Shown: positions 42,967-51,133, counted from the stretch's first letter. The stretch is 64,000 nucleotides of DNA from CBDDHT01 sp965228615 (GCA_965228615.1 CBDDHT010000003.1:620001-684000), one strand, 5' to 3'. Made by a program: numbers and translations. The notes: a model not told the origin generated them from the sequence alone.

Positions 42967-43016
42967 GGTTCATTCCAATGATTTCTATCCGATAGACTAG
43001 CGAGGCTTGCCGGCCG

Positions 43017-43637
43017 TCAATTCACGATCTCACAGCCATCGACCGTCACCTTACGCGATTGATCGTCAGCGAATGTGACAGTCAATACGACAGATTTAGC
43101 ACAGGCTGCCGCTCCGAATTTGACACGAAAGCCATTTTTCGGATTTTCGGAGGATTGCTCGGGTGGCTGTGCCGACGGCGCATCGAACACATATGCCACG
43201 GATTTTGCCTGCGTCTTGATATCGTCCGGCATCTCCAACCAGATATCGAAACGATAAAGAGGGATGCCTTCGGCATCGACGCCTCCGACGAACTCGCGCG
43301 CTTGCAAACGGATCCACCCCTCGATGATTTCCGGTGCAGGTAGCGTGCTTACGGCCTTGGGCTCTTCCGGTTTCGGCGGCTCTACCGGTGTTTCGGGTTT
43401 GGGCGGCACCGTCTCATCGACCCTGCGCCACGCCTCGCCGAGTTCCGGTGATTTCGTGGATGGGTTTCGCACGATCTTGGCGGGTGGGAAATTCGATACC
43501 CTGACGACGTGAACGCCGGGTATGCCAACAACGCCAAGCGCGATGGCCTGCGCTGCCTGCCAGGCCACAATCGCTACAACGAGCAGCAATAGCAACTGTC
43601 CGCGCCGAGCAGGCTGCGGCTTTGACGGATCGCTCAT
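43017..43637 (-). CDS. membrane-anchored protein with YEATS-like beta domain
   Basis: A 206-residue protein: short cytoplasmic basic N-terminus, one membrane helix (about 15-36, LLLLLVVAIVAWQAAQAIAL), a Pro/Lys/Glu-rich linker (about 75-100), and a beta-rich C-terminal domain (about 105-206). That domain has YRFDIWLEMPDDIKTQAKSV (128-147), then AYVFDAPS and a TVTFADDQSRKV strand pair, reminiscent of prokaryotic YEATS (pYEATS) domains, which are often fused to membrane segments. The identification is by eye and tentative. Start MSDPSK has GGAG upstream. It lies 57 nt downstream of oxyR on the same strand. Confidence 0.5.
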   Translation of the reverse strand: MSDPSKPQPARRGQLLLLLVVAIVAWQAAQAIALGVVGIPGVHVVRVSNFPPAKIVRNPSTKSPELGEAWRRVDETVPPKPETPVEPPKPEEPKAVSTLPAPEIIEGWIRLQAREFVGGVDAEGIPLYRFDIWLEMPDDIKTQAKSVAYVFDAPSAQPPEQSSENPKNGFRVKFGAAACAKSVVLTVTFADDQSRKVTVDGCEIVN

Positions 43638-43694
43638 ACCCAACTCCTCCGGCAGCAACGACGCTGCAGCGCCCGCCAGTACGCTGTACCGAAC

Positions 43695-44621
43695 TCAAGC
43701 GGCGCTTTCGTTTGCCGTCTGCAAGCCAACCGTACAGATCTCGCCGATCAAGTCACCCAGTTCGCTGAAAGCCTCCGCGCGCGGCGACGCCTTGCGCCAG
43801 GCAAGCCCGATCATGCGCCCCGGGGCTGGATCGGCGAACCGTATCAACCGGATACGCGGATCATGCGCTTCCAGATCCCGACAAAGCTCAGGCAACAGTG
43901 TGACGCCGTAACCGTTGGCAACCATTTGCATCAGAGTCGTCAGACTTGCCGCCCCGAAATTCTGCATGGTCTCGGGCCGCGCCAGGGAGCAGAAATCCAA
44001 AGTCTGCGCTCGCAGGCAATGACCTTCCTCTAACAGCAAGAGCTCTTCGTCGACCAGATCGGCCTGCGTGATTTGCCGGTCGCCATAAATGTCCGGCTCA
44101 CTTGGCACCGCAAGCACGAAATGGTCTTCGAACAGCGGCTTCGACTCGATGGCCTTTTCGTCAATAGGAAGTGCCAATAACAGGACGTCGAGTTGACCAT
44201 GCTGCAGTTCGGCAATCAATGTATCGGTCTGCGTCTCGCGGATCTGCAGGGTCAATCCGGCATAGTGCTCCCGAACCGCAGGTAGCAAACGCGGGAGTAC
44301 ATAGGGCGCAATCGTGGGTATCACACCGAGACGCAACGTACCGCCTAGTCCCTCACCACATTGCTGCGCGAATTCTGCAATGTCCCCCACATCGGCCAGC
44401 ACCCGACGCGCGCGCTCTACTATTTCCTTCCCTTCAACCGTCAGATCCACATGTCCACGCTTGCGCTCCACAAGTCCGATACCGAGAGAGGCCTCTAATT
44501 CCTGGATCTGCATGGACAAGGCGGGTTGCGAAACCGCGCACTCTTCCGCGGCGCGGCCGAAGTGACCGACGCGCGCCAACGCTTCAAAGTAGCGCAATTG
44601 CCGAAGCGTGATCATCGCCAT
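43695..44621 (-). CDS. oxyR: hydrogen peroxide sensor OxyR (LysR family)
   Basis: Activates peroxide-defence genes after disulfide formation. The 308-residue protein has an N-terminal LysR helix-turn-helix (LRQLRYFEALARVGHFGRAA, then CAVSQPALSMQIQELE) and the OxyR redox pair Cys202 and Cys211 in GHCLRAQTLDFC, matching the E. coli GHCLRDQAMGFC site. No katG or ahp gene is nearby. A dyad resembling an OxyR half-operator lies 54 nt upstream (44675-44693). ATG 44621 or the ATG two codons later could be the start. Confidence 0.93.
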   Translation of the reverse strand: MAMITLRQLRYFEALARVGHFGRAAEECAVSQPALSMQIQELEASLGIGLVERKRGHVDLTVEGKEIVERARRVLADVGDIAEFAQQCGEGLGGTLRLGVIPTIAPYVLPRLLPAVREHYAGLTLQIRETQTDTLIAELQHGQLDVLLLALPIDEKAIESKPLFEDHFVLAVPSEPDIYGDRQITQADLVDEELLLLEEGHCLRAQTLDFCSLARPETMQNFGAASLTTLMQMVANGYGVTLLPELCRDLEAHDPRIRLIRFADPAPGRMIGLAWRKASPRAEAFSELGDLIGEICTVGLQTANESAA

Positions 44622-44674
44622 TTATCCATTTTTTTCACCACCTTAAACCCCACTCCCAACGAGTGCCGCCACCA

Positions 44675-44693
44675 CGATAATGCATCTTTATCG
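44675..44693. promoter_or_regulatory. OxyR/LysR-type dyad upstream of oxyR
   Basis: CGATAA (44675-44680), a 7-nt spacer and TTATCG (44688-44693) form a perfect dyad. This resembles the OxyR half-operator ATAG-N7-CTAT with one symmetric change. A further ATAAGG lies 6 nt to the right. A likely autoregulatory or divergent control site; inference from motif and position. Confidence 0.5.
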
Positions 44694-44699
44694 AACCAT

Positions 44700-44874
44700 A
44701 AGGAGAAAGAATTGGCACCATCTCCCGCCTCTTCCCATTTCCTGGTCATCGCAACGAAACAATTCGCCAGGAGCGAAGACAGACCACGATCCGACCCTAC
44801 TCCCCCGACGCGGGCCCACCGCGTCAATTGCCTAAAGGCGGCACGGCTCTCCCTCCCCATCCGTGCCGCCTTTT
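44700..44874 (+). ncRNA. candidate OxyR-linked small RNA
   Basis: A strong + strand terminator ends at 44874 although no convincing gene is encoded between oxyR and this point. A transcript starting just right of the OxyR-type dyad would be roughly 150-180 nt and divergent from oxyR, the same layout as E. coli oxyS. The 5' end is a guess. AAGGAG followed by TTG (44712) opens a frame that would run through the terminator stem, so a protein is unlikely. Confidence 0.35.
44836..44874 (+). terminator. orphan Rho-independent terminator
   Basis: A 10-bp perfect stem GGCGGCACGG (44836-44845) / CCGTGCCGCC (44860-44869), a 14-nt loop and TTTTT. The T-run is on the + strand side; on the minus strand only three T follow. 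It does not terminate any annotated gene. Confidence 0.85.
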
Positions 44875-45005
44875 TACCATTCGCAATCCTCCCATAAAAC
44901 GATCGGATTGAATGCGGAGCGCCGTTCGACCAATATGTCGCGCTAGATCAACCTGAGAATAGACGGAAACGACTAGGCTCAGAAAAGTTGATCGATTCTA
45001 AGCCG

Positions 45006-45049
45006 CTAGAGCATCCTATGTGCGTCTGAGTTGACGCACGTTGCTCTAG
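45006..45049. repeat. CTAGAGCA...TGCTCTAG palindromic element, copy 2
   Basis: Outer arms CTAGAGCA (45006-45013) and TGCTCTAG (45042-45049) enclose a 7-bp inner stem GTGCGTC (45020-45026) / GACGCAC (45033-45039). Same size and outer arms as the copy at 3010-3053 with different inner sequence. It ends 19 nt before the VWA gene start. Confidence 0.7.
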
Positions 45050-45068
45050 TCACGGATGGAACAGGTGC

Positions 45069-46244
45069 ATGTTCGCTAAATTCTTCGATGAACTCAGGGC
45101 AGCCAAACTGCCAGTTACGCTCAAAGAGTATTTGACCCTCATGCAGGCGTTGGATGCCAATGTCGCCGAAAGCCGCGTGGATGATTTCTACTATCTCTCA
45201 CGCGCGACTCTGGTGAAAGACGAGCGCAATCTTGACAAGTTCGATCGCGTCTTCGGTTCCGTCTTCAAAGGTCTTGAAACGCTTGAAGACGCAATAGAGG
45301 CGGATATCCCGGAAGAGTGGTTGCGGCTTGTTTCGGAGAAATTTCTCACCGACGAGGAAAAGGCCGAGATCGAAGCTCTTGGCGGCTGGGAAAAGATCAT
45401 GGAAGAGCTGCGCAAGCGGCTTGAAGAGCAGAAGAAGACGCACCGCGGCGGATCCAAGTGGATCGGCACGGGTGGCACGTCTCCATTCGGCGCCTACGGC
45501 TACAATCCTGCAGGCGTCAGGATCGGTCAGAAGGAAGGTCGCTCAGGACGCGCCATCAAGGTCTGGGATAAACGCGAATACAAGGACTTGGACGGCTCTG
45601 TCGAGTTGGGAACGCGCAACATCAAGCTGGCGATGCGCCGCCTGCGCCGGTTTGCGCGCGAAGGTGCGGCGGAAGAACTCGATCTCGACGGCACGATCAA
45701 GGGCACGGCTAACAAGGGCTATCTCGATCTCCGCTTTCGCCCGGAGCGGCGCAACACGGTCAAGGTGCTCATGTTCTTCGACGTCGGCGGGTCGATGGAC
45801 TGGCATGTCAAGGTCGCCCAGGAAGTGTTTTCAGCGGCGCGCGCCGAATTCAAGCACATGGAATATTTTTACTTCCACAATTGCCTCTATGAATTCGTTT
45901 GGCGCGACAATGCCCGACGGTGGACGGAACGCACGCCGACCTGGGACGTGCTGCACACCTATCCCTCCGACTACAAAGTCGTCTTCGTCGGCGATGCGGC
46001 CATGAGTCCCTATGAAATCGCGATGCCGGGCGGATCCGTCGAACATATGAACGACGAGCCGGGCGCTGCATGGCTACAGCGTGTGACCGATGTCTATGAA
46101 AGCGCTGTGTGGCTTAATCCAGTCGACCAGAACTACTGGGAAATGACCCAATCGACGCAAATGATCCGTCAACTGATCTCCGACAGAATGTATCCACTGA
46201 CACTGGACGGCATCGACCGCGCGGTAAAGGAGCTTATGCGCTAG
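45069..46244 (+). CDS. CoxE-type VWA domain protein
   Basis: A 391-residue VWA protein of the CoxE family, the usual partner of MoxR ATPases in cofactor insertion or complex maturation. The MIDAS loop DVGGSMD (residues 238-244) has the CoxE-type DxGGS form. The N-terminal half is helical and charged, with FAKFFDELRAAKLPVTLKEY at the start. Cytoplasmic. The cognate ATPase is probably the MoxR protein at 38510. The target complex is unknown. Confidence 0.9.
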   Translation: MFAKFFDELRAAKLPVTLKEYLTLMQALDANVAESRVDDFYYLSRATLVKDERNLDKFDRVFGSVFKGLETLEDAIEADIPEEWLRLVSEKFLTDEEKAEIEALGGWEKIMEELRKRLEEQKKTHRGGSKWIGTGGTSPFGAYGYNPAGVRIGQKEGRSGRAIKVWDKREYKDLDGSVELGTRNIKLAMRRLRRFAREGAAEELDLDGTIKGTANKGYLDLRFRPERRNTVKVLMFFDVGGSMDWHVKVAQEVFSAARAEFKHMEYFYFHNCLYEFVWRDNARRWTERTPTWDVLHTYPSDYKVVFVGDAAMSPYEIAMPGGSVEHMNDEPGAAWLQRVTDVYESAVWLNPVDQNYWEMTQSTQMIRQLISDRMYPLTLDGIDRAVKELMR

Positions 46245-46263
46245 AGCTCCTGCTAGGGCTCTA
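46242..46263. terminator. hairpin spanning two convergent stop codons
   Basis: TAGAGC (46242-46247) and GCTCTA (46258-46263) enclose an inner CCT-GCT-AGG stem. The left arm contains the VWA stop TAG and the right arm the reverse-strand stop of DUF924. No T-run; possibly a shared bidirectional 3' hairpin. Its CTAGAG sequence resembles the palindromic elements elsewhere. Confidence 0.45.
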
Positions 46264-46815
46264 CCAGAACAGTGCAGGCCCCTCGAGAAACACCTTTTCC
46301 GCTTCTGTCGTCTCTCGGCCGAGACAGTCATTGCGATGAGGAAAACGGCCGAACCGGTCGATGATCTGTTTGTGGCTTTCGGCGAATTTCAGCTGATCGG
46401 CGTCGTTGAGGCTCGCGAAAAGCTCCACAGAGCGAGCTTGCACGTCCCTGTCTTCCGAATGCTGAAACGGCATAAAGAGAAAGCCCTTCTCCCGCTCGGA
46501 AAGCGTCTCGTGCATTCCTTCGTCGATCGTCGTTGCCGCAAGAGCGAGCGCTGCTTCGTCAGTGGCGAAAGCGCGATAACTATTGCGGAACATATTCCGC
46601 GGAAACTGATCGAGCACGATTACTGCAGCCAACCGCGTCTGTGCCGTGCCGAGCCACGCGGATGGAACGCCGTAGGCCAGTCGCTCGTAGAGATTGAAAA
46701 AGCGCGTTCTGATCGCTTCGTCAACGGTAGGATCCGGTTTCCACCATTGTTCGGGCGTGAGGTCTTCGAACCAGAATTCGAGAACCTGTCCAGCTTCAGG
46801 TGGAAGGCCGCTCAC
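46261..46815 (-). CDS. DUF924 family protein
   Basis: A 184-residue all-helical cytoplasmic protein with the DUF924 pattern: VLEFWFEDLTPEQWWKPDPT near the start, then VIVLDQFPRNMFR and FLFMPFQHSEDRDVQ, with a histidine-rich end (FPHRNDCLGRETTEAE). The fold is TPR-like; function unknown. The start is GTG at 46815, overlapping the stop of the small upstream gene by GTGA, so translation is probably coupled. Confidence 0.9.
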   Translation of the reverse strand: MSGLPPEAGQVLEFWFEDLTPEQWWKPDPTVDEAIRTRFFNLYERLAYGVPSAWLGTAQTRLAAVIVLDQFPRNMFRNSYRAFATDEAALALAATTIDEGMHETLSEREKGFLFMPFQHSEDRDVQARSVELFASLNDADQLKFAESHKQIIDRFGRFPHRNDCLGRETTEAEKVFLEGPALFW

Positions 46816-46952
46816 TCGGTCTTATCCCCTGGTTCGGACGAACGTCCCAACAGAGTTCTGGCGGACGTTGCAACGATGAAGATCGTCACGAGAAGAAAAG
46901 CCGCTGCAGAGACCCACAGCAGACTTGTCCAAAGGGTAATCCAGCTATCCAT
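46812..46952 (-). CDS. 46-residue single-pass membrane protein
   Basis: ATG at 46952 opens a 46-codon frame encoding one long hydrophobic helix (residues 3-29: SWITLWTSLLWVSAAAFLL, then VTIFIVAT) with a short basic/acidic cytoplasmic tail. Its TGA overlaps the DUF924 GTG start by 4 nt, a classic coupled junction that supports a real gene. No family recognised. The rest of the gap to the TauE gene (46953-47124) shows no clear element. Confidence 0.6.
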   Translation of the reverse strand: MDSWITLWTSLLWVSAAAFLLVTIFIVATSARTLLGRSSEPGDKTE

Positions 46953-47124
46953 CACTGCCGCCCACGATCGGTTGTGACGTCACTATATGTGCCCAGCAGC
47001 CACGTTGACCAGACGCAAACTTGACCGAATGCAATTGGCCCCTATGGTCTGGTACGACTTATGTCGACGCCCACCGATTTTCCCCTCCACCGGCCACCCG
47101 CGTCACACATCTGAGGAAACAGCA

Positions 47125-47844
47125 ATGTCTATGACGCTTATGGCTGCGCTTGCGGTCGCAGTGGCTGCCGGGTTGATGCGTGGATTTGCCGGGGTCGGGT
47201 CCGGTATGTTCATGGCTCCTTTTTTCGCCGTGCTCTACGGTCCGGTCGCAACGGTCGGGATTATCATCCTGATGGAGATTGTCGTTACGGCACAGCTGCT
47301 CCCCGGTACTTATCGCGATATCAATTGGCGGGTTATCGGCCCGATGGGTGCATTGGCCGCCCTATTCATGCCATTGGGCACGTGGGTGCTGGTGTCAAAC
47401 GACCCGGATCTCATCGCCCGCGTAACGGCAGGCGTCGTCCTGGTTTCGGCGCTCGTTCTCCTTACCGGCTGGCGCTACAAGGGCAACAAGCCGCTGCCGG
47501 CTACGATGGGCGTCGGCGCTTTATCCGGTACGCTCATGGCGGCAACCAGCCTGGGTAATCCGCCGGTGGTCGTTTATCTGCTCTCCAGCAGCGACGACGC
47601 GAAAACCAATCGCGCCAATTTTACCGGCTACTTCGCCATCACGCTTTCGGCATTGATCCTCTGGATGTTTGCAAGGGATCTTTTCACGGGCGACGCGGTA
47701 AAGACCGCCCTCATCCTGCTGCCACTCTTCATGGGATCCGCATGGCTCGGCGGTCGTCTCTTTCGCCAGTCGAGCGAAACGCTCTATCGCCGGGTCGCCC
47801 TTGGCATGTTGATCGCCGCAGGCCTCTATGGATTGCTGCGCTGA
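47125..47844 (+). CDS. TauE/SafE family sulfite/anion permease
   Basis: A 239-residue inner-membrane protein with about eight membrane helices and the family pattern LAVAVAAGLMRGFAGVGSGM in the first repeat and GVGALSGTLMAATSLGNPPV in the second. TauE/SafE proteins are thought to move sulfite, sulfoacetate or related anions. The frame opens at 46987, but MSMTLMAAL at 47125 has GAGGA upstream. Its 3' end overlaps the convergent symporter gene by 19 nt. Substrate unknown. Confidence 0.9.
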   Translation: MSMTLMAALAVAVAAGLMRGFAGVGSGMFMAPFFAVLYGPVATVGIIILMEIVVTAQLLPGTYRDINWRVIGPMGALAALFMPLGTWVLVSNDPDLIARVTAGVVLVSALVLLTGWRYKGNKPLPATMGVGALSGTLMAATSLGNPPVVVYLLSSSDDAKTNRANFTGYFAITLSALILWMFARDLFTGDAVKTALILLPLFMGSAWLGGRLFRQSSETLYRRVALGMLIAAGLYGLLR

Positions 47845-49346
47845 ACCGCAGTCGCGTCTTCAGGCGGCGTATCGGTCAAAGAGCCAATGACAAATCCCAG
47901 GATGGAAAGTCCAATCGCGCTGAAACCGATGATCGCCCCCGAAAGATGCTCCAATCCGATTGCCGCCTTGAGCGGAGCCAAGCCGATAATCGCGGAAAAG
48001 CCGAGGATAAGTGCCCAGAGCGCTCCGCGCCGGGTTGCACGGCGCCAATAGAGCCCGCCCGCCATCAGCACGATGCCCGAGCAGAAATAGATCGAACCGG
48101 AAACGGCAAGATAGTCCCAGACGTCCTCTTTGCCCTCGTAAATCAGACCCCAGTAGAGTTCGTAGAGCGCGATTAGGACAATGCCGATGCGGGTGGTGCG
48201 CATCTGAAATTTCTCGGCATCGATTTTCCCCGTCAGCGGGCCAACAATGTCGCGTGAGATGATACTCGACCAGCAGAAGAGATAGCTGTCCTGGGTCGAC
48301 ATGAAAGATGCGAACATACACACCGCTAGAAAGGCCAGAAGCCACCCCGGCATGGCATGTCCCAGCATGAATGGCGTTGCGACAAGATCGGAATCGTCGC
48401 CATAGGCCTTCAACAATTCAGCGCCTTCCGATGAACCGGCTCCGTTGAAGTAGCAAAAGGCCAGGACACCGAGAAATGCCGGGATGATCATGCGAGAGAG
48501 GAAGATGACCGACGCGATGAGATAGGCCGGTGCCACGTTTTCCTCTCGTTCGATGCAAAGGGCCCTGGTCAGAGCAGTCGGCCAGATTGCCGCGCTGACG
48601 ACGCCGGCAACAAGCACCATCCAAAGCGCATAGCTCGGGCCGAAATTCTCATTGCCGAGCGGATCGAATCCTGCCTCACCCTTGTGGGTGCGCACAATCT
48701 CGATGGCTTCCTCCATTGGGATGAGATTGTTGAGATAGGCAATCGCCGCCAGGAGACCGAGAGACAGGAGGATGAACTGAAAGACATCGGTGATGATGAC
48801 CGAACGCATCCCCCCATAGCAGGTGTAAAGAACGCTCACGGCAATCAGGCCCACCATCAAGAGGTCGACCCGCATCGATACGCCATTGGCCGCAAGCATT
48901 GCAGCAAGAAAGGCCGACGCCACCTTCAAAAACAAACCCATATTCAGAATACCGCCAAGCGCCATCACGATTGCCCCGAAGATACGAATATCCCTGCCAA
49001 AGCGGACCTCGTAATATTCGGGAAGCGTCAAGACGCCGGTGCGCCGGATGGGCTTCACGACAAAACCGAAAAGACCGACCAAGGCGCATCCGATCAGGGC
49101 GGCTAGTCCGATATGAAAGGCGGAAAAGCCCTCGTTGAAGCCCTTTTGGGCATTATAGGCGATCGTAATGAGACCGATCTCCGTCGCACCCAGAGTTGCG
49201 ATCGCCGTCCCCAATCCGAGATCGCGACCCGAGACGAAGAACTCGGTGAGACCTTGGCTGGCAGGTGCCTGATGCCGATGCGCCGCAACGATCAAGACAA
49301 TGTAGGCAATCGAAAAAACCATCAGAAAAGTGACGGTGCTACTCAT
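47826..49346 (-). CDS. sodium:solute symporter family protein
   Basis: A 506-residue member of the SSS family with about 13 membrane helices. The conserved GRDLGLGTAIATLGATEIG loop, LTLPEYYEVRFG, and YTCYGGMRSVIITDVFQF are present. The substrate (sugar, amino acid, organic acid or other) cannot be told from the sequence. The start ATG at 49346 lacks a strong Shine-Dalgarno sequence. It lies beyond the large palindrome from the sigma/anti-sigma operon. Confidence 0.9.
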   Translation of the reverse strand: MSSTVTFLMVFSIAYIVLIVAAHRHQAPASQGLTEFFVSGRDLGLGTAIATLGATEIGLITIAYNAQKGFNEGFSAFHIGLAALIGCALVGLFGFVVKPIRRTGVLTLPEYYEVRFGRDIRIFGAIVMALGGILNMGLFLKVASAFLAAMLAANGVSMRVDLLMVGLIAVSVLYTCYGGMRSVIITDVFQFILLSLGLLAAIAYLNNLIPMEEAIEIVRTHKGEAGFDPLGNENFGPSYALWMVLVAGVVSAAIWPTALTRALCIEREENVAPAYLIASVIFLSRMIIPAFLGVLAFCYFNGAGSSEGAELLKAYGDDSDLVATPFMLGHAMPGWLLAFLAVCMFASFMSTQDSYLFCWSSIISRDIVGPLTGKIDAEKFQMRTTRIGIVLIALYELYWGLIYEGKEDVWDYLAVSGSIYFCSGIVLMAGGLYWRRATRRGALWALILGFSAIIGLAPLKAAIGLEHLSGAIIGFSAIGLSILGFVIGSLTDTPPEDATAVQRSNP

Positions 49347-49519
49347 TTAAGCCCCCCAAAGAACAGGCGTCCCCACGCTCTCCCGACGCAGCTCGCCGTC
49401 ACGGCACGATGCTGCCATCAAGACATGACATAGCACGATGGAGCCAAAGAAGAGCAAGCGTATGGAGATTCCGGACGATCCGCAGCCCATTCACTGAAGC
49501 ATTGCCAGAGTCTTTACTC

Positions 49520-49617
49520 GAACGTCCTGGAGCCGGCCCGCTCCCCCGGCCCAACCACCCAATAAGGGTACCCTCGGGGTCGTTGGGCCGGGGGAGCGGG
49601 CCGGCTCCAGGACGTTC
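49520..49617. repeat. 36-bp perfect inverted repeat
   Basis: The GC-rich arms 49520-49555 and 49582-49617 are perfect inverted copies with a 26-nt loop containing the palindrome GGGTACCC. AGAGTCT (49507-49513) and AGACTCT (49623-49629) extend the symmetry outside a small mismatch. The right outer arm reaches the anti-sigma stop codon. It could act as a strong 3' hairpin or be a dispersed palindromic element. The rest of the gap (49347-49506) shows nothing clear. Confidence 0.95.
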
Positions 49618-49628
49618 ACCCCAGACTC

Positions 49629-50567
49629 TTAAGGATCCAGCGTCTGCTTGCGCGCGACTTCGGCGAGGCGCTTCATCTCCGACTCTTCCAGACGACCAGT
49701 CAGAACATAGCTGATGCCCTTTTCCGACCAGACGACTGCAATCATCCCGGCAATCGAGCGCGCGGAAATGTCGGACTGTGGGCTGGCGTCCGGTTTGGCA
49801 TAGAGGGCGACGGGCGCACCGCTCTCGGGAAGATAGGAGAGCTGTGCGAATGGCTCGCCGCGATGGCGCAGAGCCTGCGCACGCGCAAACTTGAACCCAT
49901 CGGTCGAAAGATCGGGAATGACCAGTTCAGCCCCGATCGCCTTGGACAGCTGAAAGTGGACAAAATCCAGATTGCCCTGAGCCTCCAGACCGACCTCGAG
50001 ACTTTCCCTGGCGAAGAGTGCCTGCATCCTGCCAACCTCCTCCTGCCATGTGGCAAGGACAGGGTTGGCCGGCAATGTCGGATCTGTCTGACCGGCGATC
50101 GGCGCGATGGCGGGGACCGACGCTGTCTCGATGACTGCCATCTCCGATGGGTCTTGTTCAGGCGACGGTATCGACCCAACGACGACCGGGTCTGCCTCCG
50201 GTTCGCTGACGGGAGCGGCACTCTCTCCACCCCATATGGCATACCCGGCGATCAAACCGCCCAATGTCAGAACGGCGGCTGCGCTCCCGAGTGTTGCCGT
50301 TCCCCACTGCGCAATACGATCGCGCAAGGACGGCCGTGGCGGCGGAGAAGGCGGTGGCGGTTCGATGTCGCCAAGCAATAGCGACCTTTCGTCGTCGAGA
50401 AGGGACTCAAGCACCCATTCGAGACGGTCATGGGCAAGACGGAGGGACTCGGCACGATGGGCAGCAATGTGATCCTGGTCGAGCACCCGCTTGACCGCCC
50501 GTGATTGGTCCCTTGCCAATTGGCCGTCAACATAGGCGACCAGAAGATCATCGCTGAGTTCTGTCAT
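49629..50567 (-). CDS. anti-sigma factor (transmembrane)
   Basis: A 312-residue protein: cytoplasmic N-terminal anti-sigma region (LSDDLLVAYVDGQLARDQSR, about 1-75), a Pro-rich stretch, one membrane helix (about 92-112, SAAAVLTLGGLIAGYAIWG), and a periplasmic C-terminal domain of about 190 residues. The HxxxCxxC zinc motif of ZAS anti-sigmas is absent. The start overlaps the sigma gene stop by 4 nt. It should hold the sigma factor inactive until an envelope signal is sensed. Confidence 0.88.
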   Translation of the reverse strand: MTELSDDLLVAYVDGQLARDQSRAVKRVLDQDHIAAHRAESLRLAHDRLEWVLESLLDDERSLLLGDIEPPPPSPPPRPSLRDRIAQWGTATLGSAAAVLTLGGLIAGYAIWGGESAAPVSEPEADPVVVGSIPSPEQDPSEMAVIETASVPAIAPIAGQTDPTLPANPVLATWQEEVGRMQALFARESLEVGLEAQGNLDFVHFQLSKAIGAELVIPDLSTDGFKFARAQALRHRGEPFAQLSYLPESGAPVALYAKPDASPQSDISARSIAGMIAVVWSEKGISYVLTGRLEESEMKRLAEVARKQTLDP

Positions 50568-51133
50568 GAGTTCGGCTGGCTCTCTGCTGGGTAAAGCGTT
50601 TCCACCTCGGCCTCGGGGTAGTTTTCCGGCGACCGCATTTCGAGCCGGTCGACGAGCGCCGCCAGCCCACGTACTGCGCGGGTTGTTACGGTTTCGATTG
50701 TCGCATCCAAGACCGCAGCCGCGTCTTCGTATGAGAATTTCTCTCCAAATATTAGGAGAACAGCACTGCGCTGTTGTGGCGGCAGACTCGCCAAAAATGC
50801 CCCCACATCCTGTGCTTCCCGATAGTCCTCATGATCGATCAGGCAGTCCGGGCAATAGAGGCTCTCGTCTGCCCTTACGAGCGCAATGGGATCGTTGTGA
50901 TCGCGAAGACCTGCCATCCAGTGATTATGAATATGCGAGAATGCCCAGCGATCGAACGGGGCGCCTGGCGGATAGTCCTGGGCGTTCTCCAGCATCCACT
51001 GCAGACTTTCGCGCAGCAGGATATCGCGGCTCTCCTCATCACCTGCGAGAACGCCAGAAAATCGACGCAGCCGTGGCAGCGCCATGATCAGGTTCGACCT
51101 GACCGATTGCCCCTCGAATTGTATGTCCGCCAT
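50564..51133 (-). CDS. ECF-type RNA polymerase sigma factor
   Basis: A 189-residue extracytoplasmic function sigma factor. Region 2 is about residues 15-78 (LIMALPRLRRFSGVLAGDEE, FDRWAFSHIHNHWMA) and region 4 about 110-165 (ASLPPQQRSAVLLIFGEKFSYEDAAAVLD). A Cys pair (CPDC, about 94-97) sits in the linker. Co-transcribed with the anti-sigma gene downstream. The regulon and signal are unknown; the operon promoter should lie in 51134-51347, but no element was identified. Confidence 0.88.
   Translation of the reverse strand: MADIQFEGQSVRSNLIMALPRLRRFSGVLAGDEESRDILLRESLQWMLENAQDYPPGAPFDRWAFSHIHNHWMAGLRDHNDPIALVRADESLYCPDCLIDHEDYREAQDVGAFLASLPPQQRSAVLLIFGEKFSYEDAAAVLDATIETVTTRAVRGLAALVDRLEMRSPENYPEAEVETLYPAESQPNS

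Noticed and set aside
44712..44897. TTG-initiated frame with AAGGAG before it, downstream of oxyR
   Set aside because: It would be translated straight through a 10-bp terminator stem and T-run; the peptide shows no conservation-like pattern.
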